Shown one piece after another: positions 25,171 through 34,123 of a stretch of DNA of 64,000 nucleotides. The DNA comes from Sphingopyxis sp. OAS728. GTDB lineage: Bacteria; Pseudomonadota; Alphaproteobacteria; Sphingomonadales; Sphingomonadaceae. The notes beneath the pieces are model-generated. The model was not told where the DNA came from. It did not search any database and saw only the letters and a list, made by a program, of their open reading frames with translations. How positions within the stretch are numbered: the stretch's first letter is position 1; every line of letters starts with the position of its first letter. The DNA lies in contig NZ_JADBDT010000001.1 of the NCBI RefSeq assembly GCF_014873485.1, positions 1,984,001-2,048,000 of the forward strand, written 5' to 3'. Both the position numbers and the translations under genes were made by a program.

Positions 25171-26062
25171 GAGCGCATGGGAGGGCATCGACGAGATCGT
25201 CGCGATCGCCGACGCGGGCAGCTTCGTCGCGGCGGCGGCGCGGCTCGGCACCTCGACCTCGCACATCAGCCGCGCGGTGATCCGGCTTGAGAACCGCATC
25301 GGCGCGCAGATTTTCGTTCGCACGACGCGCCGCGTCGTCCCGACGCCCGCGGGCCGCACGCTGATCGAGCAGTTCCGCAGCCTCATCGCCGCACGCAACG
25401 ACGCGCTGTCGGCGGTCAGCGACGACGGCGCGCCGCGCGGCGAGGTGCGGATGACCTGCTCGATCGCAATGGGCGAGCGCTTCGTCGCACAGATCGCGCG
25501 CGACTATGCCTTCGCCTTTCCCGACGTGACGGTGACGCTCGAACTCACCAACCGCGTCGTCGATCTGCTCGCCGAGGGCTTCGACCTCGCGATCCGCACC
25601 GGCACGCTGCCGGACTCAGGACTGGTCGCGACGCGCATCGCCTCGCGCAGCCTCTATCTCTGCGCCGCGCCCGCCTATCTCGCGCGCGCCGGGACGCCCG
25701 TATCGATCGACGACCTCGCGCGCCACGAATGCCTGCTCGGCACCGCCCCCGCCTGGCATTTCCGCGCGCAGGGCAAGGAAATCACCCACCGCCCCGCCGG
25801 CCGCTGGCGCTGCAACAGCGGCACCGCGGTCACCGAAGCCGCGCTCGCAGGCCACGGCGTCTGCCAGCTTCCCGATTTCTATGTGATGCCGCACCTGCAG
25901 AGCGGCGCGCTCGTCTCGCTCCTCGACCCGCTCCGCCCGCAAGAGGAACCGATCTGGGCAGTCTATCCGCAGCGGCGACACCTGCTGCCGAAGGTGCGGC
26001 TGCTGATCGACAAGCTGCGCGAGGAATTGCCGGGGGCTTTGTCGCGGAGTGGAACGGCCTAG
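25169..26062 (+). CDS. LysR-family transcriptional regulator, divergent from frmA
   Basis: 297 residues with the winged helix-turn-helix at about 1-60 (IVAIADAGSFVAAAARLGTSTSHISRAVIRLE) and a substrate-binding-like domain after about 88. The region from SMCQLPDF to the end fits the CrgA/AaeR-like subgroup. Position opposite the formaldehyde dehydrogenase gene, with a palindrome at its own start codon, suggests that it senses a metabolite of that pathway and represses itself. The true effector is unknown. Confidence 0.93.
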   Translation: MSAWEGIDEIVAIADAGSFVAAAARLGTSTSHISRAVIRLENRIGAQIFVRTTRRVVPTPAGRTLIEQFRSLIAARNDALSAVSDDGAPRGEVRMTCSIAMGERFVAQIARDYAFAFPDVTVTLELTNRVVDLLAEGFDLAIRTGTLPDSGLVATRIASRSLYLCAAPAYLARAGTPVSIDDLARHECLLGTAPAWHFRAQGKEITHRPAGRWRCNSGTAVTEAALAGHGVCQLPDFYVMPHLQSGALVSLLDPLRPQEEPIWAVYPQRRHLLPKVRLLIDKLREELPGALSRSGTA

Positions 26063-26137
26063 TTTTCTAAAACGATTAAATGGGCTGAAAACTGAATATT
26101 CCGCCGCTAAGCTACGGCAGTATGCGGAGGCACCAAA

Positions 26138-26461
26138 ATGACTTTCAACCTGCTCTTTTGGAAGTGGTCAGAAGAATTCGACACGCCAGCGAAGCGAAAG
26201 AAGAGCGGTATTAAATTTGGTAGCATAGCGGCGCAATTCGTGATTTCGGGCGATCATCCTGCGATCGGGAATGGTGACATCGCTTCATTCCGAGCGGCAC
26301 TGGACGTGGAATTTGGTGGCGATCAGGATAATCGCCCTTTTGTTGTTGAAGACTACGGCAAGTGCGCTGTGATTAACTATCCCAATGCGGTCAGGTTCGA
26401 GCTAGTCCCCAAAGTCGCGGGCATTGGAAAGCGATTTGGGCTGAATTCGGCTGAGTTTTGA
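26138..26461 (+). CDS. Small orphan protein, lower GC than neighbours
   Basis: 107 residues, ATG with GCGGAGGC seven bases upstream. It opens MTFNLLFWKWSEEFDTPAKR and continues with a mixed alpha/beta pattern and no signal peptide, cysteine cluster or membrane segment. I do not recognise a family. The opening recalls small immunity-type proteins that start with a MxFxLxxWKW pattern, but no toxin gene is nearby. The local base composition and codon use (more A/T at third positions) differ from the adjacent genes, which suggests recent acquisition. It is flanked by a palindromic repeat. Confidence 0.6.
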   Translation: MTFNLLFWKWSEEFDTPAKRKKSGIKFGSIAAQFVISGDHPAIGNGDIASFRAALDVEFGGDQDNRPFVVEDYGKCAVINYPNAVRFELVPKVAGIGKRFGLNSAEF

Positions 26462-26495
26462 AGGAAATTATTACCGTCGATCGTTTCCGGACTTT

Positions 26496-26572
26496 CGTCA
26501 TCCCGGACTTGATCCGGGATCCATTATTCCGACGCTGGTGTGAATGGCCCCCGGATCAAGTCCGGGGTGACG
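26496..26572. repeat. Dispersed palindromic repeat, family 1 (copy 2)
   Basis: CGTCATCCCGGACTTGATCC ... GGATCAAGTCCGGGGTGACG, opposing units separated by about 37 bases. Same family as 7721-7793 and 58709-58780. It lies between the orphan gene and the end of sdaA. Confidence 0.75.
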
Positions 26573-26590
26573 ATGAAAAGAATGCCGTCC

Positions 26591-27970
26591 TCAACACTCC
26601 ACCACACTAACCGCCAGCCCGCCCTTCGACGTTTCCTTATATTTGTCGCGCATGTCGCGGCCGGTTTGCAGCATCGTCGCGATCACCGTGTCGAGGCTGA
26701 CGACATGCGTGCCGTCGCCGATCATCGCGATGCGGCTCGCGTCGATCGCCTTGATCGCACCCATCGCGTTGCGCTCGATGCACGGGATCTGCACCAGCCC
26801 GCCGATGGGATCGCAGGTGAGGCCGAGGTTATGCTCCATGCCGATCTCGGCGGCATTCTCGACCTGCGCGTTGGTGCCGCCGAGCGCGGCGGTCAGCCCC
26901 GCCGCGGCCATCGAACAGGCGACGCCGACCTCGCCCTGGCAGCCGACCTCGGCGCCCGAGATGCTGGCGTTGCGCTTGTAAAGCGCACCGACCGCGCCCG
27001 CCGCGAGCAGGAAGGTGCGCACCCCCGCGGCGTCGCCGCGATAACCGCGCCGGTAGAAGCGGATCACCGCCGGGATGATCCCCGCCGCGCCGTTGGTCGG
27101 CGCGGTGACGACCTTGCCGCCCGCGGCATTTTCCTCGTTCACCGCCATCGCCCACAGGTTGATCCAGTCCATCATCGCGAGCGGGTCGATCAGATTGGTT
27201 TCGTGGCGGCCCCGGATATCGTCGGCGATCTGCGGCGCGCGGCGCTTGACCTTGAGCCCTCCGGGCAGAATGCCCGTGCTCGAACAGCCCGCATCGATCG
27301 AGGCATCCATCGCCTCGGCGATCGCATCGATACCCGCCGTCACCTCGTTCGGCGGGCGGTGACGCACTTCGTTGGCGAACATCATTTCGGCAAAGCTGAG
27401 GCCCGACGCCTTGCCCATCGCGATCAGGTCGGCGCCCGAGGTGAAGGGATAGGGCAGTTCGACTTCATCCTCGGCGCCGCGGCTGTTGCGCCCTGCCTCA
27501 TCCTCATCGACGACGAAGCCGCCACCGATCGAGAAATACATGCGCTTTGCCAATATCTCGCCGTCGCCGTCGCGCGCCGTGAAGCTCAAGGCATTGCTAT
27601 GGAACGGCTGGCGCTGGCGCATCTGGAAATGCAGGTCGCTTTTCGGCTGAAACCGTACCCGCTGCCGCCCGAGCAAATAGATAAAGCCCTCGCTCTCCGC
27701 CCGGTCCCAATGCGCCTTGATCGCGGCGAGGCTGGTCGAGGCGGGGATCTCGCCCGCGAGCCCCGCGACCACCGCGGTGTCGGCGGCGTGGCCCTTCCCG
27801 GTCAGCGCGAGCGAGCCATAAAGGTCGGCCTCGACATGCACGGTCCCGGTGAGCAGGCCCTGCTCGTCGAGCCATACGGTGAAACGCCGCGCGGCAACCA
27901 TCGGGCCCACAGTATGCGAGCTGGAAGGACCGACACCGATTTTGAAGAGTTCGAACAGGCTGATCGTCAT
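26591..27970 (-). CDS. sdaA: L-serine ammonia-lyase (iron-sulfur dependent)
   Basis: 459 residues. It begins [20 protein letters not shown], whose SSSHT is the substrate-binding signature of the beta domain. C344, C386 and C397 are positioned to hold the [4Fe-4S] cluster, with C352 in between. This is a single-chain enzyme that deaminates serine to pyruvate and ammonia. The start at 27970 follows the family beginning; the frame extends 17 codons further without homology. It precedes no obvious partner. The hairpin at 28041-28074 sits between it and sodB upstream, so sdaA has its own promoter. Confidence 0.95.
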   Translation of the reverse strand: MTISLFELFKIGVGPSSSHTVGPMVAARRFTVWLDEQGLLTGTVHVEADLYGSLALTGKGHAADTAVVAGLAGEIPASTSLAAIKAHWDRAESEGFIYLLGRQRVRFQPKSDLHFQMRQRQPFHSNALSFTARDGDGEILAKRMYFSIGGGFVVDEDEAGRNSRGAEDEVELPYPFTSGADLIAMGKASGLSFAEMMFANEVRHRPPNEVTAGIDAIAEAMDASIDAGCSSTGILPGGLKVKRRAPQIADDIRGRHETNLIDPLAMMDWINLWAMAVNEENAAGGKVVTAPTNGAAGIIPAVIRFYRRGYRGDAAGVRTFLLAAGAVGALYKRNASISGAEVGCQGEVGVACSMAAAGLTAALGGTNAQVENAAEIGMEHNLGLTCDPIGGLVQIPCIERNAMGAIKAIDASRIAMIGDGTHVVSLDTVIATMLQTGRDMRDKYKETSKGGLAVSVVEC

Positions 27971-28040
27971 GGCGGCCCTATAGGAGAAGGCGGACGATCC
28001 CGATAGGCCCGCGCGGGCCAATTTTCGTTACGGCAAAGAG

Positions 28041-28074
28041 GAAAATCCTCCCCATGCCGAACATGGGGGAGGAT
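28041..28074 (-). terminator. Terminator after sodB
   Basis: ATCCTCCCCATG and CATGGGGGAGGAT arms (one bulged G) with a 5-base loop. On the minus strand it is followed by a T-rich ATTTTCCTCTTT stretch. It separates sodB from sdaA. Confidence 0.7.
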
Positions 28075-28081
28075 CGTGGCA

Positions 28082-28696
28082 TTATGCCGGATAGGTCCAG
28101 GTCGTATCGCGCGCGAAATTCTCGGCCGCGAAATCCCAGTTGAGCAGTTCGTCGACCACCGCGTCGACATAGGCCGGGCGCAGATTTTTGCGGTCGATGT
28201 AATAGGCATGTTCCCACACGTCGATCACGAGGATCGGCTTGATGCCCGCAACCAGCTCGGTGCCCGCATCATGCGTGTCGGTAACCGACAGCTTGCCGTC
28301 GCGCGAGACGAGCCACGCCCAGCCCGACGCGAAATGATTGACTGCGGTTTCCTTGAGCTTCTTCTTGAGCTCGTCGAGCGAACCGAAATCACGTTCGATC
28401 GCGGCGAGCAGCTCATCCTTCGGCGCGGTCTTCGACGGGCTCAGGCTTTCCCAATAAAAGGCGTGGTTCCACGCTTGCGCGGCGTTGTTGAACAGGCCCT
28501 TGTTACCCGATCCTTCGGCGTGATGGACGATTTCCTCGAGCGGCTTCGACGCCAGCTCGGTGCCCTCGATTGCGGCGTTGGTCTTGTCGACATAGGCCTT
28601 GTGATGCTTGCCATGATGGGTCGCCAGCGTGTCGGCCGAAATATGCGGCTCCAGCGCGTCCTGAGCGTAAGGCAGGGGAGGATGGGCGATCGTCAT
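28082..28696 (-). CDS. sodB: Superoxide dismutase (Fe/Mn type)
   Basis: 204 residues. Metal ligands H27, H78, D159 and H163 are in place (HHGKHH, WNHAFYW, DVWEHAYY). The QAWNHAFYWESL and GSGWAWLV segments with Q74 near N77-H78 resemble the iron form (SodB) more than the manganese form. Cytoplasmic, detoxifying superoxide. The ATG at 28696 has GGAGACTG upstream. A strong terminator follows. No visible co-transcribed partner. Confidence 0.95.
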   Translation of the reverse strand: MTIAHPPLPYAQDALEPHISADTLATHHGKHHKAYVDKTNAAIEGTELASKPLEEIVHHAEGSGNKGLFNNAAQAWNHAFYWESLSPSKTAPKDELLAAIERDFGSLDELKKKLKETAVNHFASGWAWLVSRDGKLSVTDTHDAGTELVAGIKPILVIDVWEHAYYIDRKNLRPAYVDAVVDELLNWDFAAENFARDTTWTYPA

Positions 28697-28794
28697 GGCA
28701 GTCTCCATTTTGTTTTTGAGGGGGTTTGCGGCCTTTAACTCGGTATCGGAGCCATCGGTTGCAACCCCGTGACGCCAATTTTTCCGGCTAATTT

Positions 28795-30363
28795 TCAGGT
28801 CACCATAGCCTGCAAGGTCGCAATCCGGTCGGCCTCTTCGGCGGGTTTGTCGCGGCGGATGCGCGAAATGCGCGGAAAGCGCATCGCGAGCCCCGACTTG
28901 TGGCGCTTGCTGCTGTGGATCGAATCGAACGCGACTTCGAGCACGAGCGATTTCTCGACCTCGCGCACCGGGCCGAAGCGGTTTAGCGTGTTGTCGCGCA
29001 CGAACTTGTCGAGCCACTTCAATTCCTCGTCGGTGAAGCCCGAATAGGCCTTTCCCACGGGTAGCAATTCGCCCGCCTCCGACCAGCAGCCGAAGGTATA
29101 GTCCGAATAGAAGCTCGCGCGGCGTCCATTGCCCCTTTGGGCGTACATCATCACGCAGTCGGCGGTGAGCGGATCACGCTTCCATTTATACCAGAGCCCG
29201 GCGCGGCGGCCCGCGACATAGGGCGCATCGCGGCGCTTAAGCATCACCCCCTCGATCGCGGCATCGCGCGCACCCGCGCGGCGCTCGGCGAGCTCGTCGA
29301 AGTCGGTCGCCTCGATCACCTGCGACAGGTCGAAATGACTGTCGGCGAGCCGCGGCACGAACGCCTCCAACTGCCGTCGCCGTTCGGTCCACGGCAGACC
29401 GCGCAGATCGTTGCCGTCGACCGCGAGCAGATCATAGACCCGGACGAACGCCGGATAATCGGCGAGCATTTTCTTCGACACGACCTTGCGCCCGAGCCGT
29501 TGCTGGAGCGCGTTGAAGCTCGCCGCCTCACCCCCCTGCACCTCGCCGCGCACGAGCAGTTCGCCGTCGATCACCGCGTCCTGATCGAACGCCGCGATCA
29601 GTTCGGGAAACGCCCCGCTGATCTCCTCGCCGCCGCGGCTGTAGATGCGCGTTTCGCTGCCTCCGCGGACAATCTGGACGCGGATGCCGTCCCATTTCCA
29701 CTCGGCGGCATAGTCGGCAAGGTCGACGCTCTCCTCTTCGAGCGGATGCGCGAGCATGAAGGGGCGGAAGAAAGCGACGTCGGCGAGATCGGGCCGCTCC
29801 GCCCTGCCCTCGCCCCATGCGAACAACGGTGCATAGGGCGGCGGGATCGCGTGCCACAGTTCCTCGACATCGTCGACGGGCACATCGAACGCCTGCGCAA
29901 ACGCCTGTTTCGCGAGCCGCGCCGACACCCCGACGCGCATGCCGCCAAGCGCGAGCTTCAGCAGCGCATAACGCCCGTCGGCGTCGAGCTGGTCGAGCAG
30001 CGAGGCGACGACGGCGGGGGCGTCGCTGCGGCTCGCGGCGGCAAGTGCGTCGACCGCCTCCGACACGCTGAGGCTGGCCTTCCTTCCCGGCGCGTCGGGC
30101 CAGAGCAACGCCGCGGTCTCGGCAGTATCGCCGACGAAATGCCGCGACAGGCGGAACAATTCTTCATCGACCCGGGTCGCGAGCAGCGCCCGCACCGTCC
30201 CCGCCTTCACCGCCGGAAAGTCCAGACTCTCGGTCAGCGCCGCGATCGCCCAGCCACGGTCGGGATCGGGCGTGTGTCGCAAATAATCGACGATCAGCGC
30301 CAGCTTCGAATTGCGCGAGCGCGTGTAGATCAACCGGTCGATCAGGGCCGCGAAGCGCTTCAC
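28795..30363 (-). CDS. ATP-dependent DNA ligase (ligase-associated DNA damage response)
   Basis: 522 residues. The GTG start at 30363 overlaps the stop of the exonuclease gene (GTGA at 30360-30363), so the two are translationally coupled; the longer frame upstream is shadow. An N-terminal helical DNA-binding domain (1-200) precedes the nucleotidyltransferase core with the adenylation lysine K223 in EWKWDGIR. GELLVR and an OB-fold with DCVMMY follow. This is the type of ATP-dependent ligase found next to a beta-CASP exonuclease and, in some genomes, a Lhr helicase. Here no Lhr is present and the exonuclease is directly upstream. Last gene of the four-gene repair operon. Confidence 0.93.
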   Translation of the reverse strand: MKRFAALIDRLIYTRSRNSKLALIVDYLRHTPDPDRGWAIAALTESLDFPAVKAGTVRALLATRVDEELFRLSRHFVGDTAETAALLWPDAPGRKASLSVSEAVDALAAASRSDAPAVVASLLDQLDADGRYALLKLALGGMRVGVSARLAKQAFAQAFDVPVDDVEELWHAIPPPYAPLFAWGEGRAERPDLADVAFFRPFMLAHPLEEESVDLADYAAEWKWDGIRVQIVRGGSETRIYSRGGEEISGAFPELIAAFDQDAVIDGELLVRGEVQGGEAASFNALQQRLGRKVVSKKMLADYPAFVRVYDLLAVDGNDLRGLPWTERRRQLEAFVPRLADSHFDLSQVIEATDFDELAERRAGARDAAIEGVMLKRRDAPYVAGRRAGLWYKWKRDPLTADCVMMYAQRGNGRRASFYSDYTFGCWSEAGELLPVGKAYSGFTDEELKWLDKFVRDNTLNRFGPVREVEKSLVLEVAFDSIHSSKRHKSGLAMRFPRISRIRRDKPAEEADRIATLQAMVT

Positions 30364-31373
30364 GCCTCTTCCTCCAGATCGCGACCCACCAGATGCAGCG
30401 CGCGCGCTTTGCGCTGATGCAATTCGCACCAGCGGAGCAGCCCATCCTCGCTGCCATGGGTGATCCAGCTCTCTTTAGGGTTCACCTCCGAAATCGTCGT
30501 CGTCAGCTCGTCCCAATCGGCATGGTCCGAGATGACGAGCGGCAGTTCGACCATCCGCTGCCGCGCGCGCTGGCGCACACGCATCCACCCCGATGCCATC
30601 GCGGTCACCGGATCGGGCAGCCGCCGCGACCAGCGATCATTGAGCGCCGACGGCGGTGCGAGCACGACCTGCCCCGCCATCTCGGCCTTGTCGGTTTCAG
30701 ACACCAGCCGCAGTTCGCCGAGATCAACACCGTGCGCCGCATAAAGCTGGCACATGCGTTCGAGCGCGCCGTGGATATAGATCGGCGCGTTCCAGCCAGC
30801 ACCGCGCAATTCGGCAATCACGCGCTGCGCCTTGCCCAGCGCATAGGCGCCGACGAGCACCGAACGGTCGGGCTCGGCGCGCACCGCGCCGATCAGCTTG
30901 GCGATCTCTTCGCCCGTCGGCGGATGGCGGAACACAGGCAATCCAAAGGTCGCCTCAGTGATGAAAATATCGCACGGCACCACCTCGAAGGGCGTACAGG
31001 TCGGGTCGGCGCGGCGCTTATAGTCGCCGGTGACGACGATCCGCTCGCCCGCATATTCCATCAGGATTTGCGCGCTGCCGAGCACATGGCCCGCGGGATG
31101 GAAGGAAAAGCGCACCCCGCCGCGCTCGAAGCCGTCGCCATATTCATACGCCTGATTATGGCTCGCCTCGACATCGACGCCATAGCGCAGCGCCATGATT
31201 GCGAGCGTCTCGGGCGTCGCGAACACCGCGCCATGGCCGCTGCGCGCATGATCGGCGTGGCCGTGCGTCACCGCCGCGCGCTCGACGGGGCGCGAGGGGT
31301 CGATCCACAGGTCGGCGGGCTTCACATAGATGCCGCTCGGCTGCGGCTCGATCCAGGTCTTCGCCTTCGCCAT
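30360..31373 (-). CDS. Ligase-associated beta-CASP metallo-nuclease (exonuclease)
   Basis: 337 residues. Metallo-beta-lactamase motif H37-G-H39-A-D41-H42 in VTHGHADHARSG, further His/Asp ligands (HPAGHVLGSAQI and VVTGDYKRRADPTCTP), and a C-terminal beta-CASP part. Known as the ligase-associated DNA damage response exonuclease family (SNM1/Artemis-like fold), cutting DNA ends. Its ATG overlaps the stop of the UdgX gene (ATGA at 31370-31373 on the reverse reading), and its stop overlaps the ligase start. Cytoplasmic. It probably processes ends before the ligase seals them. Confidence 0.93.
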   Translation of the reverse strand: MAKAKTWIEPQPSGIYVKPADLWIDPSRPVERAAVTHGHADHARSGHGAVFATPETLAIMALRYGVDVEASHNQAYEYGDGFERGGVRFSFHPAGHVLGSAQILMEYAGERIVVTGDYKRRADPTCTPFEVVPCDIFITEATFGLPVFRHPPTGEEIAKLIGAVRAEPDRSVLVGAYALGKAQRVIAELRGAGWNAPIYIHGALERMCQLYAAHGVDLGELRLVSETDKAEMAGQVVLAPPSALNDRWSRRLPDPVTAMASGWMRVRQRARQRMVELPLVISDHADWDELTTTISEVNPKESWITHGSEDGLLRWCELHQRKARALHLVGRDLEEEA

Positions 31374-32800
31374 CAGGCGGCAAGTTCCCGCGCACGGATC
31401 AGGTCGGCGACAAACATCGCCCGCTCTTCGGCGGCGCGTTCGCGATCGGGCAGGCGCAACAGGAAGGACGGGTGGATCGTCGCGATCAGCTTGCCGCCTC
31501 CCTCCAGCTCATGCGTTGCACCGCGCATCGACTTGATGCTCGCGCTCTTGCCCGTCACGCCGCGCAGCGCGCTCGCACCCAATGTCACGATCAGGTCAGG
31601 CTGGATAAAAGCCCGCTCCTTGTCGAGCCACCAACCGCACATATCGATCTCGCCCGTCGTCGGATTCTGGTGCAGCCGCCTTTTGCCGCGCGGTTCGAAT
31701 TTGAAATGCTTGACCGCGTTGGTGAGGAACAGCCGCGTCCGGTCGAGCCCGGCTTCCTCCAGCGCCTCGTTCAGCACCTGCCCCGCGGGTCCGACGAACG
31801 GCCGCCCCTGCAAATCCTCCTGATCGCCCGGCTGTTCGCCGACCACCATGATCCGCGCTCGCTCGGGCCCCTCGCCCACCACGCCCTGCGTCGCGTTGCA
31901 ATAGAGCGGGCAGCGCGTGCAACGATCGACCGCGCGCGCGACGTCGCCCAGCGTCTTCACATCGTCGTCGAGGAGCAATTCGTCGGGCACGCGCGTCCGC
32001 CATTTGTCGGTCAGGGGGTTCGCCAAGGAAACGGCCGCTTCGCGCATGCGTTCCACCCGCGCCTCGGCGCCCGCGAGCAACGGCGCGATATCCTGTGCCT
32101 CGGGCAGGTTCTTCCAATATTTCTTCGGCATCTCGGCGCGCATCGCATCGATCTTCACCCGCGCGGGGTTGAAGATCGCACCATAATAGGTCCGCCACTG
32201 ATCCTCGACGACATCGCTGCCCGGCACCTCGCCCTTCGTCCCGCCGGGGCCGTAAGTCAGCGCCTCATTCTTCCAGATCGCGCGCGCGTCCGGCGTCACG
32301 ATCGCCCAGTCCATTCCGTAGAAGCGCCGCTGAAAGAAGGGCGCGGTCAGCCGCAGGATGCGATGCGACGGCTCGAACCACGCCGCGAAACTCTCACGCC
32401 CCGCTTCCTCGCCCAGCCGGCGGAAGCGTACGAAGGCGTGCATCTTGTGGACGTCGCGGCGGACCGCCTTGTCGGCCTTGCGGAGCCAGTCGACCTCGGC
32501 ATCGGTCGTGCGCGCGAGCAATTGCCGGTCGCGCGCCGCGCGCCAGATGATCCGGTACAGCCGCGCCGGAACCTCGGGGTCACGATGACAGATCACCCGC
32601 TCGGCGATTTCGAGCAATTCGCGCGGCAACGACACCGCGCCCGCGGGCGCCCCGACCGTCTCGTCACCGAATAGCGATGCGCCTTCCTCGCTCCCGCGCC
32701 AACTCACATCCTCGGGCGCGACGCCACTCGCAAGCAACCCCCGCGCGGCGCTTCGCCATTCGGCGAAATCGCCGGGCTCGGCGAGCACCACCTCCCTCAC
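31373..32800 (-). CDS. DUF4130-UdgX fusion: uracil-DNA-binding protein
   Basis: 475 residues, GTG start at 32800 overlapping the radical SAM stop. The N-terminal half (about 1-260) is the DUF4130 type, a probable DNA-metabolism domain known beside radical SAM genes. The C-terminal half is UdgX: Fe-S cysteines C294, C297 and C301 plus C388, the UDG motif GEQPGDQEDLQ at 321-331, the UdgX-specific loop KRRLH at 373-377 (H377 is the residue that forms a covalent bond with uracil-containing DNA in UdgX) and HPSFLLR near the end. It should capture abasic or uracil sites irreversibly. Confidence 0.92.
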   Translation of the reverse strand: MREVVLAEPGDFAEWRSAARGLLASGVAPEDVSWRGSEEGASLFGDETVGAPAGAVSLPRELLEIAERVICHRDPEVPARLYRIIWRAARDRQLLARTTDAEVDWLRKADKAVRRDVHKMHAFVRFRRLGEEAGRESFAAWFEPSHRILRLTAPFFQRRFYGMDWAIVTPDARAIWKNEALTYGPGGTKGEVPGSDVVEDQWRTYYGAIFNPARVKIDAMRAEMPKKYWKNLPEAQDIAPLLAGAEARVERMREAAVSLANPLTDKWRTRVPDELLLDDDVKTLGDVARAVDRCTRCPLYCNATQGVVGEGPERARIMVVGEQPGDQEDLQGRPFVGPAGQVLNEALEEAGLDRTRLFLTNAVKHFKFEPRGKRRLHQNPTTGEIDMCGWWLDKERAFIQPDLIVTLGASALRGVTGKSASIKSMRGATHELEGGGKLIATIHPSFLLRLPDRERAAEERAMFVADLIRARELAA

Positions 32801-34047
32801 AGCGCGAGCGCCAGCTGCTCCGCCGGCGGCGCGAAGCGTGCGCGGAGGTCGGCGCTGTCGGTGAGCTTGCCCGGCCGCCAGTCGGGCGTGACGATAAACG
32901 GCAAAACCTTCTTCACCGACGCCGTCAGCTTCGCGAGGTCGCCGAGCCGCAGCTTCCCCAGCCGCCGCGCCGCGACGATGCGATCGACTGCGCGCGTCCC
33001 CAGCCCCGGCACGCGCAGCAGCAGTTCGCGCGGCGCGCGGTTGATGTCGACCGGGAAGGCCTCGCGTCGCTGGAGCGCCCACGCGAGCTTCGGATCGATC
33101 GCGAGGTCGAGCATGCCGCCGCTCGCGCCCTCCATGATCTCGGCGCGCTCGAAGCCATAGAAGCGCAGCAGCCAGTCGGCCTGATACAGCCGGTGCTCGC
33201 GCATCAGCGGCGGGCGCACCGGCGGCAGGTCGCGGCTCGCATCGGGGATCGGGCTGTACGCCGAATAATAGACACGGCGGAGTTGATAGCCCGAATAGAG
33301 GTTCGTCGCGGTTTTCAATATATCATCGTCGCGTGCCGCATCGGCCCCGACGATCATCTGCGTCGATTGCCCTGCGGGGGCAAAGCGCGGCGGCATCGCC
33401 TTGCCGATCAGCCGGCTCTTCGCGGCTTCGATCGCATCCTCGGCACCGACGCGCACCGACGCCATCGTCTTGCGGATCGTCTCGGGCTTCTTTTCGGGCG
33501 CGAAGCTCGACAGCCCCGCCTCGGTCGGCAGTTCGACATTGGTCGACAGCCGATCGGCATAAAGCCCCGCGAGCGCGATCAGCCCCGGATCCGCGCCGGC
33601 AATCGTCTTCAAATGGATATAGCCGCCGAAACGATGCTCTTCGCGCAGGATGCGCGCGACCTCGATGAGCTGCTCCATCGTATAATCTTCGGACCGGATG
33701 ATCCCCGATGACAGGAACAGCCCCTCGATATAATTGCGCTTGTAAAAATCGAGCGTCAGCGTGACGACTTCCTGCGGGCTGAAGCGCGCGCGCTCGACAT
33801 TGCTCGACGCGCGGTTGATGCAGAAGCGGCAGTCGTAGATGCAGAAATTGGTCAGCAAGATCTTGAGCAGCGAGATGCAGCGCCCGTCGGGGGCATAGCT
33901 GTGGCAAATGCCCATCCCCTCGGTCGACCCGATACCCTTGCTCTGGGTCGAATCGCGCTTCACCGTCCCCGACGACGCGCAGGACGCATCATATTTGGCG
34001 GCATCGGCCAGCACGGCCAGCTTTTCCAGAATCGGTTTGGCGGACAT
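32797..34047 (-). CDS. Putative DNA modification/repair radical SAM protein
   Basis: 416 residues. Radical SAM cluster C69-x3-C73-x2-C76 (LTNFCIYDCRFC), then a TIM-barrel core with SSGIIRSEDYTMEQ, and a C-terminal helix-hairpin-helix (LRVPGLGTRAVDRIV) for DNA binding. This family is known to be linked to the DUF4130/UDG protein; its reaction is not established. First gene of the operon, with no gene close upstream on this strand. It probably acts on damaged DNA together with the UdgX protein. Confidence 0.92.
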   Translation of the reverse strand: MSAKPILEKLAVLADAAKYDASCASSGTVKRDSTQSKGIGSTEGMGICHSYAPDGRCISLLKILLTNFCIYDCRFCINRASSNVERARFSPQEVVTLTLDFYKRNYIEGLFLSSGIIRSEDYTMEQLIEVARILREEHRFGGYIHLKTIAGADPGLIALAGLYADRLSTNVELPTEAGLSSFAPEKKPETIRKTMASVRVGAEDAIEAAKSRLIGKAMPPRFAPAGQSTQMIVGADAARDDDILKTATNLYSGYQLRRVYYSAYSPIPDASRDLPPVRPPLMREHRLYQADWLLRFYGFERAEIMEGASGGMLDLAIDPKLAWALQRREAFPVDINRAPRELLLRVPGLGTRAVDRIVAARRLGKLRLGDLAKLTASVKKVLPFIVTPDWRPGKLTDSADLRARFAPPAEQLALAL

Positions 34048-34123
34048 GCCCCATGTCTAGCATGGGAACATAGAGAGAACAAATCACCCCGTCGCGTTTA
34101 CGCGACAAATTGCCTCGCCGCGT

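Noticed and set aside
34091..34106. GTCGCG-TTTA-CGCGAC hairpin between the radical SAM and kinase genes
   Set aside because: Short stem without a T run in either direction; not supported as a terminator.
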